Shown piece after piece: positions 44,101 to 55,210 of a DNA stretch of 64,000 bases. Position numbers and translations under genes: made by a program. The notes beneath the pieces were generated by a model. It had not been told where the DNA came from, searched no databases, and saw only the letters and a program-made list of their open reading frames with translations. The DNA comes from Taudactylus pleione. Its lineage: Eukaryota > Chordata > Amphibia > Anura > Myobatrachidae. Positions within the stretch are counted from its first letter, which is position 1, and every line of letters starts with the position of its first letter. The DNA lies in NCBI GenBank assembly GCA_031769625.1, contig JAUIMM010000121.1:13078001-13142000 (forward strand), written 5' to 3'.

Positions 44101-47100
44101 TACCTAGTTGGGAGACACGTCAGCTCCCGTATCTTTGTTAGACGGGACGTCCAGGTGTATCAGCCGCTACAACCATAATTGGAGACTATACCCTCAAGCA
44201 GGAAATCGTGATCGCCACAGTGTATACCTGTGTGGCTGATCAGCGTACCAGCACATAGCGTAGCTGCTGACTTGGGAGGCTTGGCTGAGAGGGACTCCAG
44301 CTCCCGCACCTCAGGTGGACGGGACGTACGGGTGCAGTGGCCGCTGCGGTCCCCAGTGGAGATCGCGCCTTAGGTGGGAGATCGCCTTGATAAGAGACTG
44401 TACACAGCTATATTTTGCTGAGTCCCTCATTACTATATTGTCTCCTATATTTGCAAGACTACGTCTATGGATAAAAGTACCAACAACTAAAAAGTGAGTT
44501 GTATGGACGGCTTTATTTTATGCTGAGTGGGAAATAGTTACTGTTTATTATCACACAGTGCTAGATACACTAAAATGTATCTTCCTTGATGCACATTATT
44601 GCTACAAAAGACTGTGGATTACTTATAAACACAGAGACATATATATATGTGGTGGACTTTGTGATAGGAGCTGCTAGAAAAATATAGGATAACCAAAAGT
44701 GATATCACCGTGTAAGGAAATTTGCTACATGTTTTAAATTCTACCTCAATTATTTGTGTTTTTTACTAGCCGGACGCGGCTGCACTATATTAAACCGATT
44801 TTTTTGTTATTTTTTAATTGTTTATGAGTCAACATGTGCTTTGAATGAGAAATTTCTCTATTATTAAAAGTGATACATATACTTTTTATTAAAATATTTT
44901 TGTTTTAATATTTTTGTTTTTTACCTATTATTATTATTCATTATTTTGGTACTAATTTTTGATATTCAGTTGATTATCATTGGAATTGGGTAGCCCTTAA
45001 GCGCAGTAAAAACTTTTATTTTTCTGTTTGAAATTGGGTGTCGTCCATTAATTACTGCAGCTAAAGGGTAATACTACAAATTTGAATTGGTAGCATTCTT
45101 ATTATCGTTTAAAAAAAATAAATAAATAAATAAATTTTACCTATTAATTTATATATATTTATTTTTCCATTATTTAGTATTCTTTAATATTTGTATCTTA
45201 TTTTTAAGCACCAAGGCTACATATTCTTTATTTGTGTTATCACTCTGGAATAATTAGTAATCTAAAAGTAATCTAATAACAGCTGTTACTCTTAAGGTAC
45301 GTACACACTAGACGATGTGCTCACGATGCTATATCGTGAGCAATTTCTCTTGAACTCTCCCCGGCTGGTCCCCGGCACTCCAAGACACGATATGCAGCAA
45401 AAACTGCGCAATGTGACACAAGATTTATCGTGCACGATCTAACGATTTGCCGATCTTTAGATCCTGTGTGATAGCAGAGACACAGATGCTTGCACGGATC
45501 AGGGACATCCAGGACCGGATTAAAGGGGGGGGGGGCGACAGGGGCAATCGTCCCTGGGCCCCCACACCTGAAGGGCCCCCACACCCAGCCATCGAGGTTA
45601 AAGTGAACCGGAGGAGACGGAACCAGTTCCGCCTCCTCCGGACACCTAACTCCGGTGCCGCACTGAGACACCAGGCACCCACTGAGATTGTAACCAGCAG
45701 GCACCCGGCTCCCTCCCCAAACTCGTGAGCTCCGGCTTCTGGCTCAGGCAGTGAACTATTGGAAAAACGTCATGCGTCTCTCTCATAGTGCAGAGGAGCA
45801 GCGCCAGCCGAGCGGATCAGAAGGCAGCGGGAGCGGGGCTTAAGGTAAGTATGATTTTTTTCTCTTTAGCGCAAGCGGCTTTTCCACTGCTGGGGGAGAC
45901 ATTACTCGGGGGGGACACATTACTACAGGGGGCATTACTCGGGGGGGACATTACTACTGGGGGCATTACTCGGGGGGGCATTACTACTGGGGGCATTACT
46001 TGAGGGGGACATTACTTGGGGGGGACATTACTACAGGGGACATTACTCGTGGGGGGGCATTACTACTGGTGCCACTACCACAGGGGGCACAACTACAGTG
46101 GGCACACATAGGGGGCATGACTACTGGATGCACAACTACAGGGGTATTACTACTGGAGGTATTTATACAGGGGGCATTACTATTGGGAACAGTACTACTG
46201 GGGGTATAACTACAGGGGGCATTGCATAGGGGGCACTGCATAAGGGGCAACACTCCTGCGGGCACTGCTACTGGGTGCACTGCATAAAGGGCACGTAATA
46301 GGGGCCCCCACATGTTTGTTGCCCATAGGCCCCCACTGACCTTAATCCGGCCCTGGGGAGATCCTTGCTGTAAGCATCTGTGTTAAAAAAAATCAAGTTA
46401 GACACAGATGAATGGACGGATAAGTGAGATCCATCTATGCATCTGTGTTAAAAAAAAAATTAATACAAAGTTAAGTTTTTTTTTCTTAACGGCGTCGCCC
46501 CCCCCTTCCTCCCAAAGAATAACCAGCCCCAGGCTTTTGAGATCCAGTACAGGGGACAAATGACGTAGGAGTCCCCTGTATTTAGCACAACCAGCACCGA
46601 GCTATTCAGAACCAGTCCTGGTTGTTAAAATACCATGGACAAAAACTGTAGGGGTCCACTGTATTTAGCACAACCAGCACTGGTCTCAGCTGAGCCAGTG
46701 CTGGTTATGGAAATACAGGGAACAAAAAGAATAGGGGTCCCCTGTATTATCCATAACCAGCACCGAGCTCTTCTAGCAGGGGGTAATGCCACGGCCAGGG
46801 GAAACCTTTTACCGGGTCCTCCAGCCGAAGCATTACCCCTGACCATTAAAAAACAAATTGCTAATCTGCGCATAATATAAGATGCTCAAATCAAAAAATT
46901 AGAAACATACATTGGTAAAAAATATATAGATGAGCGCTGTGGTGTACATCATATGTATATGTAAGCCAAGTGACATACACAATACATAAAACAATAATAA
47001 ACAAAAACTTGAAAATAATTTAAAAAATATTTTTTCTTAGATATCTTTAAAGCTCTTTTTGTGAACAACTGATGTGGAGCACAAATAGGCTGACAGCTCC

Positions 47101-50100
47101 CAGTATTGTGGGATAGTGAGTGAGTGTAATTTCCCTATGCTTACCCTGACTCTCCCTCTCCCTCCAGTATTCAGCTGTTTGACGTCAGGCGATTTCCAGT
47201 GCAGTGTTTAACTGCTGCCTGTCAGTAGTCCTAGTGATGCTCGCCATTTATTTTTTTTTACTATGTATTAATTTTTTTTAACTTGTTCCTATTGATGAGA
47301 ATTATTGACACCCGCTGAGAGCTATGGATGAAGTTGGCTGCTCAGTAAAACTACTCTTCTCCATCAGTGTGGGACTTCCTATGAGATTACAGTTATACAG
47401 GGTGAGGCACATGGAGACATGCTAGTGATGTGTAATAGCTGAGAGTTACTAAAATACCTTTGCTTACAGGTCCTGATGCTGAGAGGCCAAAGCCAAAACT
47501 ACAACCAGCAGAACCTCCTGTGACACCCCATGCAAAGAGGCGATTGGCTGCCCTGGTAAGGAGACTGTCACAGCTTACATAGCATGGTACGACCCTATAA
47601 TGCCGGGCACAGTAATAGCCTGAAGTAACAGGGCTCCTCCTTCCCAAGGGCAGGGGTGGACATGAGACTATTCCCACATGTATAATGTAAGTTGTGCAGT
47701 GTTCTCACTCCTAGTGATCTCACAACCAGGACCAGCAATGACAATGGCTGAGGCGCTGACATGTAACAGGGGGGTCTCAGCTATGGGGGGGATCCTCAGT
47801 ATGACAGGAGAAGATGCACAGATCATGCACTTTTCTTGTTACAGGTACCGCCTGTGGGAGAACGGCTGCAGCAGCCATGTTTGGGGGCAGTTATACGCAG
47901 TGTCCTGTGTGACTGTAATATCTTTGCATGATTGGTGTCACAAGTCTGTATGACTGTTTTCCTAATTGATATCTAGGGCCCGGTTCAGAGTTAAAAATGA
48001 ACAAAACTGAAGCAATTTGCACTTGGAACAAACAATGTTACAATGTAAGGGGTGCTAATGAATTTAGGATAAATAAAAGATGCCTTAGCATGTCCCCCTT
48101 TCCCAACCCTAAATATCTCTGCACATGTTACATCTGCCCAGCACGGTTTTACCAAGGTGCACATTGTTCCTTCTTCTTGCTCTTATTTTTTATTTGCTCC
48201 TAATTCTGAATCAGGCCCCTAATGTGTAGCTGCCATTGTTATAGCTCCGCCCATAAAGGTTTCCCAGCCGTGTGATTGGTCTTTGTCATTGCCTCTCCCC
48301 ACAGCCCCCTGACTATACATCACCCGTCAGTGAAGACAAGTTACCTACTGAGCCACCGATGAAGCGCCAGAGAGACAGGTAGGACAGAGCTATACTATAC
48401 TAAGTGCAAGTCTATGTGGCACATTCATACGTACCACTAGATAGATAAATCTATCTATCCTCCCACATGGAGAGGACACTTATACATCCAGCTTCATCCC
48501 TATGCAGATATGATAAAACTCAGGGGTCTATTTGGTAAACTAAAAAACGGATTTTTTTCCAGCGTTTTAGCTGGAGAAGCCTAAAATATTATTTCTCTTT
48601 ATTTAGTATTGAAGTGAAAGATTCTGAGATTTCTCAGCCTTTTCGTTTCTCTATTCTGTTCCTGCAGCCCCTATTTTGTAATGGGGTCTGTGCAGTAACA
48701 GTATTTATATAGATGAGAGATGCAAAGCTTCTTTCGTCATATTAGAGAAATATAACACCATCTCTGGATGGTGTTGTGTCTTTTTGTCCCTTCCGAGGTG
48801 TAGGAAAGCTGGGAAGAGCTTTTCCTGCAGTATCTTGCCATTCTCCCTGGTTTCCTGCACAGCCCACAGCAGCCCAATAAGCAGTCGGCAGAAGCTCCCA
48901 TATGCAGCCCTCCGTACGCTATAAAAAGTGTCGGCTGCTTCCCTAATATCACAGCCAACTAATCTGCCCCTTAATAATCTCAGCCAGCTTCCAGGTGCTA
49001 CCCGTAACCCACAAAGATGCATGAGAAGAAAGGGAGCGTGGAGGTCATCTGGGACTCAGGGGGGCCACTCTGCAGCAGCCTTCCAGCCAGTGGCGTAACT
49101 AGGGCAGGGCGGGCGGGGTTCGTGCCCTGGGCGCCGTTGGACCAACGGCGCGGGGGGGGGCGCCGCTGGCCACGGTACCGGCCCGCCCGCCCTAGTTAGC
49201 CGGTGTAGCGCCGACTGCAATGAGTGCGGTCAGCGCTACACATTTACACAGGACCGGCGCTAGGCTTCCAGCGCCAGTCCTGTGCTGCACGCCTGAGCCC
49301 GTTCCCTCCCCCAGGAGGCGGGCTCAGGCTGTGCATAACACGCATCGCCGCCAGCGCTGGCGGACGAAGCGTGTGTTAAACAGCAGCCAATGAGAGTCAG
49401 ATAGACTCTCATTGACTGCTGCAGCACCCACCGCAAGAGCCGGACTTCCGTCCGGCTCCTGCAGTGGGTAATGGGACTGACGTCATGACGTCTGTCCCAT
49501 AATGCTGAGCGCGCCCGCCCGGGCGGGAGCGGCGTCGCGAACAGGACCAGGAGCAGAGATTCAGGTAAGTATATTTTTATAGATATATATATATATATAT
49601 ATTTTTGTAACCTATCTGCACAACGGGGGAGGGGGGTGGCTACTACCGGGGGGACCTCTACTGGGGGAGATGTGACTACAACTGGGGGGACCTCTACTGG
49701 GGGAGGGGTGGCTACTACTGGGGGGACCTCTACTGGGGGAGGGGTGGCTCCTACTGGGGGGACCTCTACTGGGGGAGGGGTGGCTACTACTGGGGGCACC
49801 ATTGGGAGCACCTACTCTATTGGGGACTACTACTTGGGGGGGAACTACCACTGGGGGCATTATGAAAGGGACCTACTAGAGGCACTGCATTTGGGGGACC
49901 ACTACTGGGGGCAATAATAGGAAGGGCCACTACAAGGGGCACTGGATAGGGGGGATCACTACAGGGTGCCTGCATAAGGGGACCACTACTGGAAAAACTG
50001 CATGGGGGGGACTACTGCTGGGGGCACTATATAAAGGGCACTGCATAGGGGGGGGACTACTACTGGGGGCACCATATAAAGGGCACTTCATAAGGGGATA

Positions 50101-51232
50101 CTGCTACTGGGCGCACTGCATTGTGGGGACTGCTACTGGGGGCACTGCATAAGGGGAACACTACGTGGGGCACTGCATTTGGGGGGGCCACTACTGGGGG
50201 TACTGTATAAGGGGCACTACTATGGGCCTGCATAAGAGGGACCACAACTGCATACTGGGGGTACTGTATAAGGGGTACTACTGGGGTTAAGGTACATATG
50301 GATTGGAATGTTCAGCGTGAAAATAAAGGGGTGTGTCATGTTGACACACCCCATTTTTAAGTGACCACGCCCATTTTTTCCCGCGCGCGCATATCGGTGT
50401 TAGGGTGGGGGGGGGGGCTCCGTTTTCAAATTTGCCCTGGGCTCCAAATACCCTAGTTACGCCACTGCTTCCAGCACCTCCCCAGGCTGTTTGATAACAA
50501 TATAGGCATTTACATGTCAGTGTATTGGAGAAGCTGCTGTAGTGCGGGTGCTAGGACAGGGGTAGGTGATGCTCAGATGTGGCTGTACACAGAGGGGCTG
50601 ATGCAAAGTTGGGAAAAATGGGCATAATTTACTAAATAAGTAGTGCACGGAGACATTGTGCCTTTCCGCACATACACAGAGATGTCTCAGGATGCGCACG
50701 CCTCCGCACCGGTAGCATGAGCACCTAGTGTACGCCATGGCATAATCACCAATGTGTACTTTTACCTGCCCTGTATGTACACATAATGGCATTAGGAGGA
50801 ACGCGTCTTTACACTTTGCCTATGTAAGTACGCCCCATCACGCCGCCGCGCCACCTCTCACTTAAGGATGTTGCGTCTATAATGCATCCCACTAACTATC
50901 TCACATTCGCCAGCAATCACTTTCTGCACATGCCCAGTGTAATACCACTGGCAAAGTGCTGACTTTGCATCATGCCCACAGAGTACATGAGATGAGACGT
51001 GTAAATGGTCATACTCCATCTCAGCATACATTACATTTATCTTATCTGCTTTAGTCCCCAGGTTGCAGCACAAGTAATTTCCAGCGAGGACGCATATGCT
51101 CCAAGTGCAGCAGCAGGAGGTCACAGGCCAACACTGCCCCTAGAGGGGACATTTGACAACTTACCTGGACACCTGGAAGACATCGTTTATTTGTGTCTCA
51201 TAAGAGATGACGATGAGCTATTCACCAAATAG
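41101..51232 (+). CDS. Short CCCH zinc-finger protein, ZC3H11A-like N terminus, six coding exons
   Basis: Exons 41101-41154, 42073-42192, 43426-43543, 47470-47555, 48305-48378 and 51055-51232 join to 630 nt, a frame of 209 residues ending in TAG. Two CCCH fingers are visible: C8-x7-C16-x5-C22-x3-H26 and C37-x7-C45-x4-C50-x3-H54. The YSTCTKGDQCAFRH pattern is very like the N terminus of ZC3H11A, an mRNA-export-associated RNA-binding protein. However, the protein is about a quarter of that family's length and the third finger of ZC3H11A is not seen. The rest is charged and proline-rich, with basic clusters (AKRR, MKRQRDR) and an acidic C terminus. Phases match at all five junctions. Function is inferred only as RNA binding in the nucleus; it could be a paralogue of ZC3H11A or a distinct small gene. 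Confidence 0.7.
41290..41995. mobile_element. MITE with TTAGGG-like minisatellite core, copy 1
   Basis: Inverted ends around GTGTCGGGATCC and GGTAAGTAT (left) and ATACTTACC with GTCGGGATC (right) enclose some 550 bp of imperfect repeats of GGTTAGGTTTAGGCA and GAGTTAGGGATAGGGTGC, with a unit near 80 bp. It lies in intron 1 of the CCCH gene. A relative is at 51555-51945. Confidence 0.65.
42073..42192 (+). CDS. CCCH gene coding exon 2
   Basis: The acceptor TTTCTACAG ends at 42072 and the donor AAT|GTAAGT starts at 42193, phase 0 on both sides. The exon holds the end of finger 1 and all of finger 2. Confidence 0.85.
42193..43425 (+). other. CCCH gene intron 2
   Basis: Bounded by GTAAGT and GTCTGCAG; nothing recognisable inside. 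Confidence 0.6.
43426..43543 (+). CDS. CCCH gene coding exon 3
   Basis: The acceptor GTCTGCAG ends at 43425. The donor CAACC|GTAAGT (43544) was chosen over an earlier AGG|GTAAAT (43504) because only it gives the phase-1 junction required by exon 4. It encodes a very polar stretch rich in D, H, K and Y. Confidence 0.65.
43648..45239. mobile_element. Penelope-type insertion with inverted arms and 13-bp target duplication
   Basis: Arms at about 43655-43870 and 44800-45025 are inverted copies. TCACTCTGGAATA flanks the unit at 43635-43647 and 45240-45252. Inside, CCTCTGAAGAAATCCTAATGG followed by AAGAAACGCGTTAGC is a GAAACGCG core as in Penelope terminal repeats, partly mirrored just to its left. 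Two imperfect tandem units of about 190 bp (44026-44215, 44206-44400) share TACACCTGTGTGGCTG-like words. It carries no protein-coding frame and lies in intron 3 of the CCCH gene. Confidence 0.6.
45294..45509. mobile_element. MITE fragment (AAGGTACGTACACAC family)
   Basis: It starts CTTAAGGTACGTACACACTAG and contains a GCTCACGATGCTATATCGTGAGC hairpin in two parts. Its right part is separated by the hAT element at 45510 (compare CACAGATGCTTGCACGGATC with its inverted match after 46355). Confidence 0.45.
45510..46355. mobile_element. hAT element with internal minisatellite
   Basis: The termini CAGGACCGGATTAAAG and CTTAATCCGGCCCTG are inverted repeats. The flanks GGGACATC (45502-45509) and GGGAGATC (46356-46363) match at seven of eight positions. 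From about 45890 to 46300 it consists of variable repeats of GGGGGCATTACTACTGG and related words. No transposase is seen. Confidence 0.75.
46530..46770. repeat. Tandem repeat, about 95-bp units
   Basis: The words GGGGTCCCCTGTATTTAGC and AACCAGCACCGAGC recur about three times with drift (near 46575, 46655 and 46735). Confidence 0.55.
46771..47469. other. Rest of CCCH gene intron 3
   Basis: AT-rich with no recognisable gene or repeat. Confidence 0.4.
47470..47555 (+). CDS. CCCH gene coding exon 4
   Basis: The acceptor TGCTTACAG ends at 47469 and the donor CTG|GTAAGG begins at 47556. It encodes a proline- and lysine-rich segment ending in an AKRR basic cluster. Confidence 0.65.
47976..48218. 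mobile_element. Short Harbinger-like MITE
   Basis: The termini GGGCCCGGTTCAGAG and ATTCTGAATCAGGCCC are flanked by CTA on both sides (47973-47975, 48219-48221). It lies in intron 4 of the CCCH gene. Confidence 0.7.
48305..48378 (+). CDS. CCCH gene coding exon 5
   Basis: The acceptor CCCCACAG ends at 48304 and the donor ACAG|GTAGGA begins at 48379, phase 2. It encodes a PPDYTSP segment and the basic MKRQRDR. Confidence 0.65.
48379..49087 (+). other. CCCH gene intron 5, left part
   Basis: No repeat or gene recognised before the hAT element. Confidence 0.4.
49088..50467. mobile_element. hAT element with serial hairpins and a minisatellite
   Basis: The termini CAGTGGCGTAACTAGGGC and CCCTAGTTACGCCACTG are inverted repeats, flanked by CTTCCAGC exactly on both sides (49080-49087, 50468-50475). 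The left part (49200-49530) is a string of palindromes, for example CAATGAGAGTC/GACTCTCATTG and AGCCGGAC/GTCCGGCT. The right part (49625-50290) is a minisatellite of GGGGGGACCTCTACTGG and ACTACTGGGGGCACTGCAT words. No transposase. It lies in intron 5 of the CCCH gene. Confidence 0.8.
51055..51232 (+). CDS. CCCH gene last coding exon
   Basis: The acceptor GCTTTAG ends at 51054, completing an AGT codon. The 59 codons that follow end at TAG 51230-51232 and give an acidic C terminus with IRDDDELF. It is the least certain exon to name because no family motif is in it, but it keeps the frame open. Confidence 0.6.
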
Positions 51233-51326
51233 GAATGACACCTGAGGCTATGATTGGAACCAATTACAACTTCCAGGAGCCTCTAGATTGTATACATGTA
51301 TATATAAATATATATACTGTTAATTT

Positions 51327-51332
51327 ATTAAA
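51327..51332 (+). promoter_or_regulatory. Candidate poly(A) signal of the CCCH gene
   Basis: ATTAAA lies 95 bp after the stop codon and is followed by an AT-rich stretch. No closer AATAAA was seen. Confidence 0.35.
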
Positions 51333-51554
51333 AACATTTATACTTATCATATAGAACCTGCGTCTTATGGTCTCTGTGCAGCCAGACCTATATGCATACT
51401 TACATTTCTGCAACTGGACTAATCTCCTAACCTGTTATCACATTTTTAAAGCCATTTATTGAAAAAGTTCAACGTGCAAAAATGTAAAGTATGAACGTCA
51501 TTAAACAGAAAATAAATGGGGTTACAATAATACGTGTAAAAACATGTAAAAGTA

Positions 51555-51945
51555 AAGGGGATGCAATCGGGAAACCGGCTGACGTGATCCCAACAGCCGG
51601 CTTCCCGACTGCTTTATCCCGGCGTGTGTTAAATGACAGGTGGGAGGGTTAGGGTTAGGCATCCCCGGGGGGACTTAGGGTTAGGCACCCCCCCGGGGGA
51701 CTTAGGTTTTGGCAGCGGGGAAGGGGGGGTTAGGGTTAGGCACTTACAGTGGGGATTAGGGTTAGGCACAGGGGGGAGGTTAGGGTTAGGCACCCCTAAG
51801 GAGGGTTAGGGTTAAGTGGATTAGGTAAGGTTAGTTATTACTTACCTGAGGACGATCGGGATTTCCAGTGCTGTCGGGCTGCCGCTGCCGGGATCTGTTC
51901 ATCTGTCTGCCGGCGGTATTTCATACCGATTCCAAAGTAAAGATA
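51555..51945. mobile_element. MITE with TTAGGG-like core, copy 2
   Basis: The ends contain ATCGGGAAACCGGC and GCCGGGATCTG-type inverted words, and the middle (51645-51840) repeats GGTTAGGGTTAGGCA. It is related to 41290-41995 and is not a telomere. Confidence 0.55.
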
Positions 51946-52394
51946 CAAGTGAGCAGGACTTGCACACCAGTTACATTCATATACAGTAACTTAGGGAAGA
52001 CCATGGATAAATCCCTTTCTGTAGATGAGAAGGAGGACTGAAGAGGTGGGCAGATAAAGGTAGGGTGGAATCAGAGGGAAGGAAATTTGGGGCCCAATTA
52101 TCAATAATTGTATTTACAATGTGATCTGGGTGTGATATTAGCGCCTATGATCACATTGCAGGATGCGATGATGAATTTGCACATGCCGGGACAGGGGCTC
52201 CGAAAGCTGTGGGGAGTTTGGTAATCTGACAACATCGCATCCCCCATAGAAAACCATGGGGATTGTGGCTGCTGTCAGAGATGGAGGGACCGCAGCAGAT
52301 ATTGGAGATATCTACTGTGATCCCTACATAGTACATCTGGGGAATACTAAATATTTGTGGATTTCCACTGTAAACGGGTGTTTTTGGGGAATAT

Positions 52395-52872
52395 GGGCCT
52401 GATTCAGACCCACTCGCGAGCGGCTGTCCGCTCGCAAGTGGGTCGATGTTATGCACTGAGCATGCGCACGACGGAGGGAGCTCCGTCGTGCGCATGCGCC
52501 AGATGCGACGAGCGAAGGAAAGTCCTTCGCTCGTTGTGTCCGATCAAAGGGGGCGTGCTGTCAATGTTGATTGACAGCACGCCCCCTTTGGTGGGCGTGC
52601 CTCCCTGACGGGGGCGTTCCCACGGGAACGCCTCCCGTCAGAAGCCGGCCCACTGACATCACTAGTGAAAACCTCAACCGCAGGCTCCGGCTCGCAATTT
52701 CGATGGTCGCGATGGTCTCGACCATCGCGGCCATCAAAAAGCACGCTCGTATAGCCTGTGGGTGGTGACCCACAGCTATACGAGCGTCCAGGAGGACGCT
52801 CCATGAAAATGGAGCCCGGCCCTCATTCAGAGCGTGCGCTCTGCTCAGAGCGTACGGCTCTGAATGAGGGCC
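52395..52872. mobile_element. Harbinger-like MITE made of serial hairpins, copy 2
   Basis: The termini GGGCCTGATTCAGACC and TCTGAATGAGGGCC are flanked by TAT (52392-52394, 52873-52875). The interior repeats the hairpin chain of 10375-10880 in opposite order: CATGCGCACGACGGAG, CAAAGGGGGCGTGCTGTC, GGGGGCGTTCCCACGGGAAC and GATGGTCGCGATGG arms can be recognised. Confidence 0.75.
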
Positions 52873-52875
52873 TAT

Positions 52876-53332
52876 GTCACATATATTTAATTATAAATAG
52901 GCCCCTAAAGGAGAAAGGGTAAAGAGAGTAAGGTGGGGACAGGTGTTGGGAAATGAGAATTTGGGCTGATGGTGATTATACAGGAGATCAGGCCTGTACA
53001 TGATGGCGGCTTTGGAGAGCAGTTAGGTGTTAGTACATGTATTTATCATTTATTTATTGACCCAACCAGAGACTGGCCTGATGAGCCTGGCTCTTCTCAT
53101 GGTGTCATTGTGCTGTAATAAATAGAGACTATGGTGTAATAATGACCAGTTCTTCCTCCATGCCCTGATAATATTCTTGCCAATGTAATGGATCATCTGC
53201 ATCATTGATGAGTGCTCAGGGGATTATTAACAGATCTAACAGCAGACTAACGAATCTAAAATTACGTTACTGAAGAGAGAGAGGGATTGGTTGTCTTAGA
53301 GGAACACATATATCGCTAGTTTACTAACATAA
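52876..53332. other. Unassigned spacer
   Basis: No gene or named repeat is seen between the MITE and the retroviral LTR. Confidence 0.4.
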
Positions 53333-54473
53333 ATAACGTAGTCACACTCAAGAGTTTGTGTTTCCAACGCACAAAAAATATTATATTGTAAACAGGGGAT
53401 AAATGCCTTAATCTAAACAATGAGCGCCAAAGTACAGTAAATAACAATAAATTATACAATTACCACACGATTTGCAAGCGCACTGGTCCAGGAATTACAG
53501 TCGTCTCCAAGATGCTGCCACTCATTCAATGGGAATGTATGAGTAAGCAACTCAACCAGGGCTCGGTATTTATTCACTTTAGATTCAATTGTATAACAAA
53601 CAAGCGGGCTCATTGGCCTTTATTATGAGTCACAGTAAATGCAGCACTTCAATGGTTAGTATACATTTGGTGTCACTAGGGGCTGAACTATGTTAGAGGA
53701 TCCCATTGCTTCTAATCTCCCGCCCTAGGTATGTTAATTCAAAGGGCCAATGCATACAAAGTTGTACAGTAAATAATATGAATCCTCCAGATCTTCATAA
53801 CTTGTCGGTGTTTCCTCTGATATTCATGCTGTCTGATCCATAATCCTGTGGAGACATAAGGAAATCGGTAGGTACCATACACGACCAGTTTATCTCATTC
53901 CTGGGGTCAGATATCATATATCTAGTGTTCAACATATATCATTCAGTCGACATCCTATTATAATATAATATTCTTTATATGGAACATTTGCTGTGTCAGG
54001 TTGTATGTTATTGAAGTTTGTCTATGCACTGTTTAGCACTATGCGCATTGGTAAATGTAAGTTATGTTTTGGTGTACTCAGCATTGGATTATTGTTAGAA
54101 TGGGACACAGTTCATTGTGGTGAGGTTTCCAAAAGGATTATTAAAAAGCTTGCTGTGCGATTGATGTACAATACATTATTTAGATATTGCCATATTAACT
54201 TATTTCATCTAAAATGGCGCCGAGCGCCCAGTCGCAGAGTAGCGTGTTGTGCCATTCACAATATGGCATGGGGCAGCTGTATGGGGATGCGTGCACAATT
54301 GGATGATTGCATGCGCATTGGGATCGCGATCGCGCATGGGTGCATGCGCAAATGTGCGTCGGGAGCATGAATGATTTTAAGAAGTGACTGCGGATGATCA
54401 AATCGTCCGATGAACATCGTGAAGCAGTTTATGCGCAATTATGCGATTGCTTACAATCTATTTGGCTTTGACA
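53333..54473 (-). mobile_element. Retroviral LTR of a second, older provirus remnant
   Basis: The right end (CA on the plus strand at 54472-54473) is next to a purine-rich tract read on the minus strand as CTATCAAAGGGTGGAC, the same as at the LTR ending at 56866. Sequence at the left (ACGTAGTCACAC, GTTTCCAACGCACAAA) also resembles the left of that LTR. The middle parts have diverged strongly. The left edge is approximate. Confidence 0.5.
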
Positions 54474-55210
54474 GTCCACCCTTTGATAGCAACTATACGC
54501 TATCACCATACGCAAGCAATTATCTATAATTTTAATCTGTCAAGTCATACACTATATTTTTATGAGATGGCTTAAGTTGGTAATTGTTAACCATCAATGA
54601 AGCACTTCAGGGGGAAGGACATAAAACTAACTTTATGCGCACACCACGGACCAGATCATTGGATAGATGTGGGGATGCACCTAACCCATAAAGATAGCCT
54701 TGAATTATGTAGAGACTTCATTTTAAGATGTTTTGAAATAGCATTAATAACATTTTTATGCACTGCTAAACAAATCCAAATCACATCATTACAAAGTACG
54801 CGTCCTTATGGGGCTTCTACTACCATTCGGATCTTATTTCAGGCAGACACTGTACTATAAAGTATTGTTCAATGTTCTTAACGATATGACTCTGTGTGGT
54901 CATTTAAACCATTAGTAGTACGTCTCCAGGTGAGGTAAAACAGCCCTCATACGCACTCAGCGGATCATATACGAGACCTTTGTCAGGATGTGGGAACTCA
55001 TCAAGCCTATGAAGGTCGAGTTGAGGAAAAATGGAGACTACATGTGAACTAGGGTGTGCTAAAGAAACATTGACAATACTTTATCATACATGGCAACATG
55101 CAAGTAATCATTAGATCGTACTCTCTAATTCAGGGTTATAATGTAGGGAATTAGGGTATTAGTTACATTAGTATTCACAGCATCATGGGTAACTACCATC
55201 ATTATTTCAG
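54474..55210 (-). pseudogene. env tail and 3' flank of the second provirus remnant
   Basis: The stretch between 54480 and 55120 resembles 56870-57186: shared words include GGACATAAAACTA and ACGCACACCACGGA. Before it on the minus strand, about 55210-55125 encodes a short tail starting IMMVVTHDAVNTNV that resembles the last residues of the better preserved env (57187). The remainder of env is not recognisable. Confidence 0.5.

Noticed and set aside
45321..45728. Overlapping open frames on both strands near the hAT border
   Set aside because: They cross transposon borders and have no conserved motif.
49625..50290. Regularly spaced repeats that could suggest a CRISPR array
   Set aside because: The units are contiguous minisatellite repeats without unique spacers, inside a hAT element in a vertebrate genome.
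51645..51840. TTAGGG-like repeats as a telomere or interstitial telomeric site
   Set aside because: The units are longer and imperfect and are bounded by inverted repeats shared with another element; host sequence continues on both sides.
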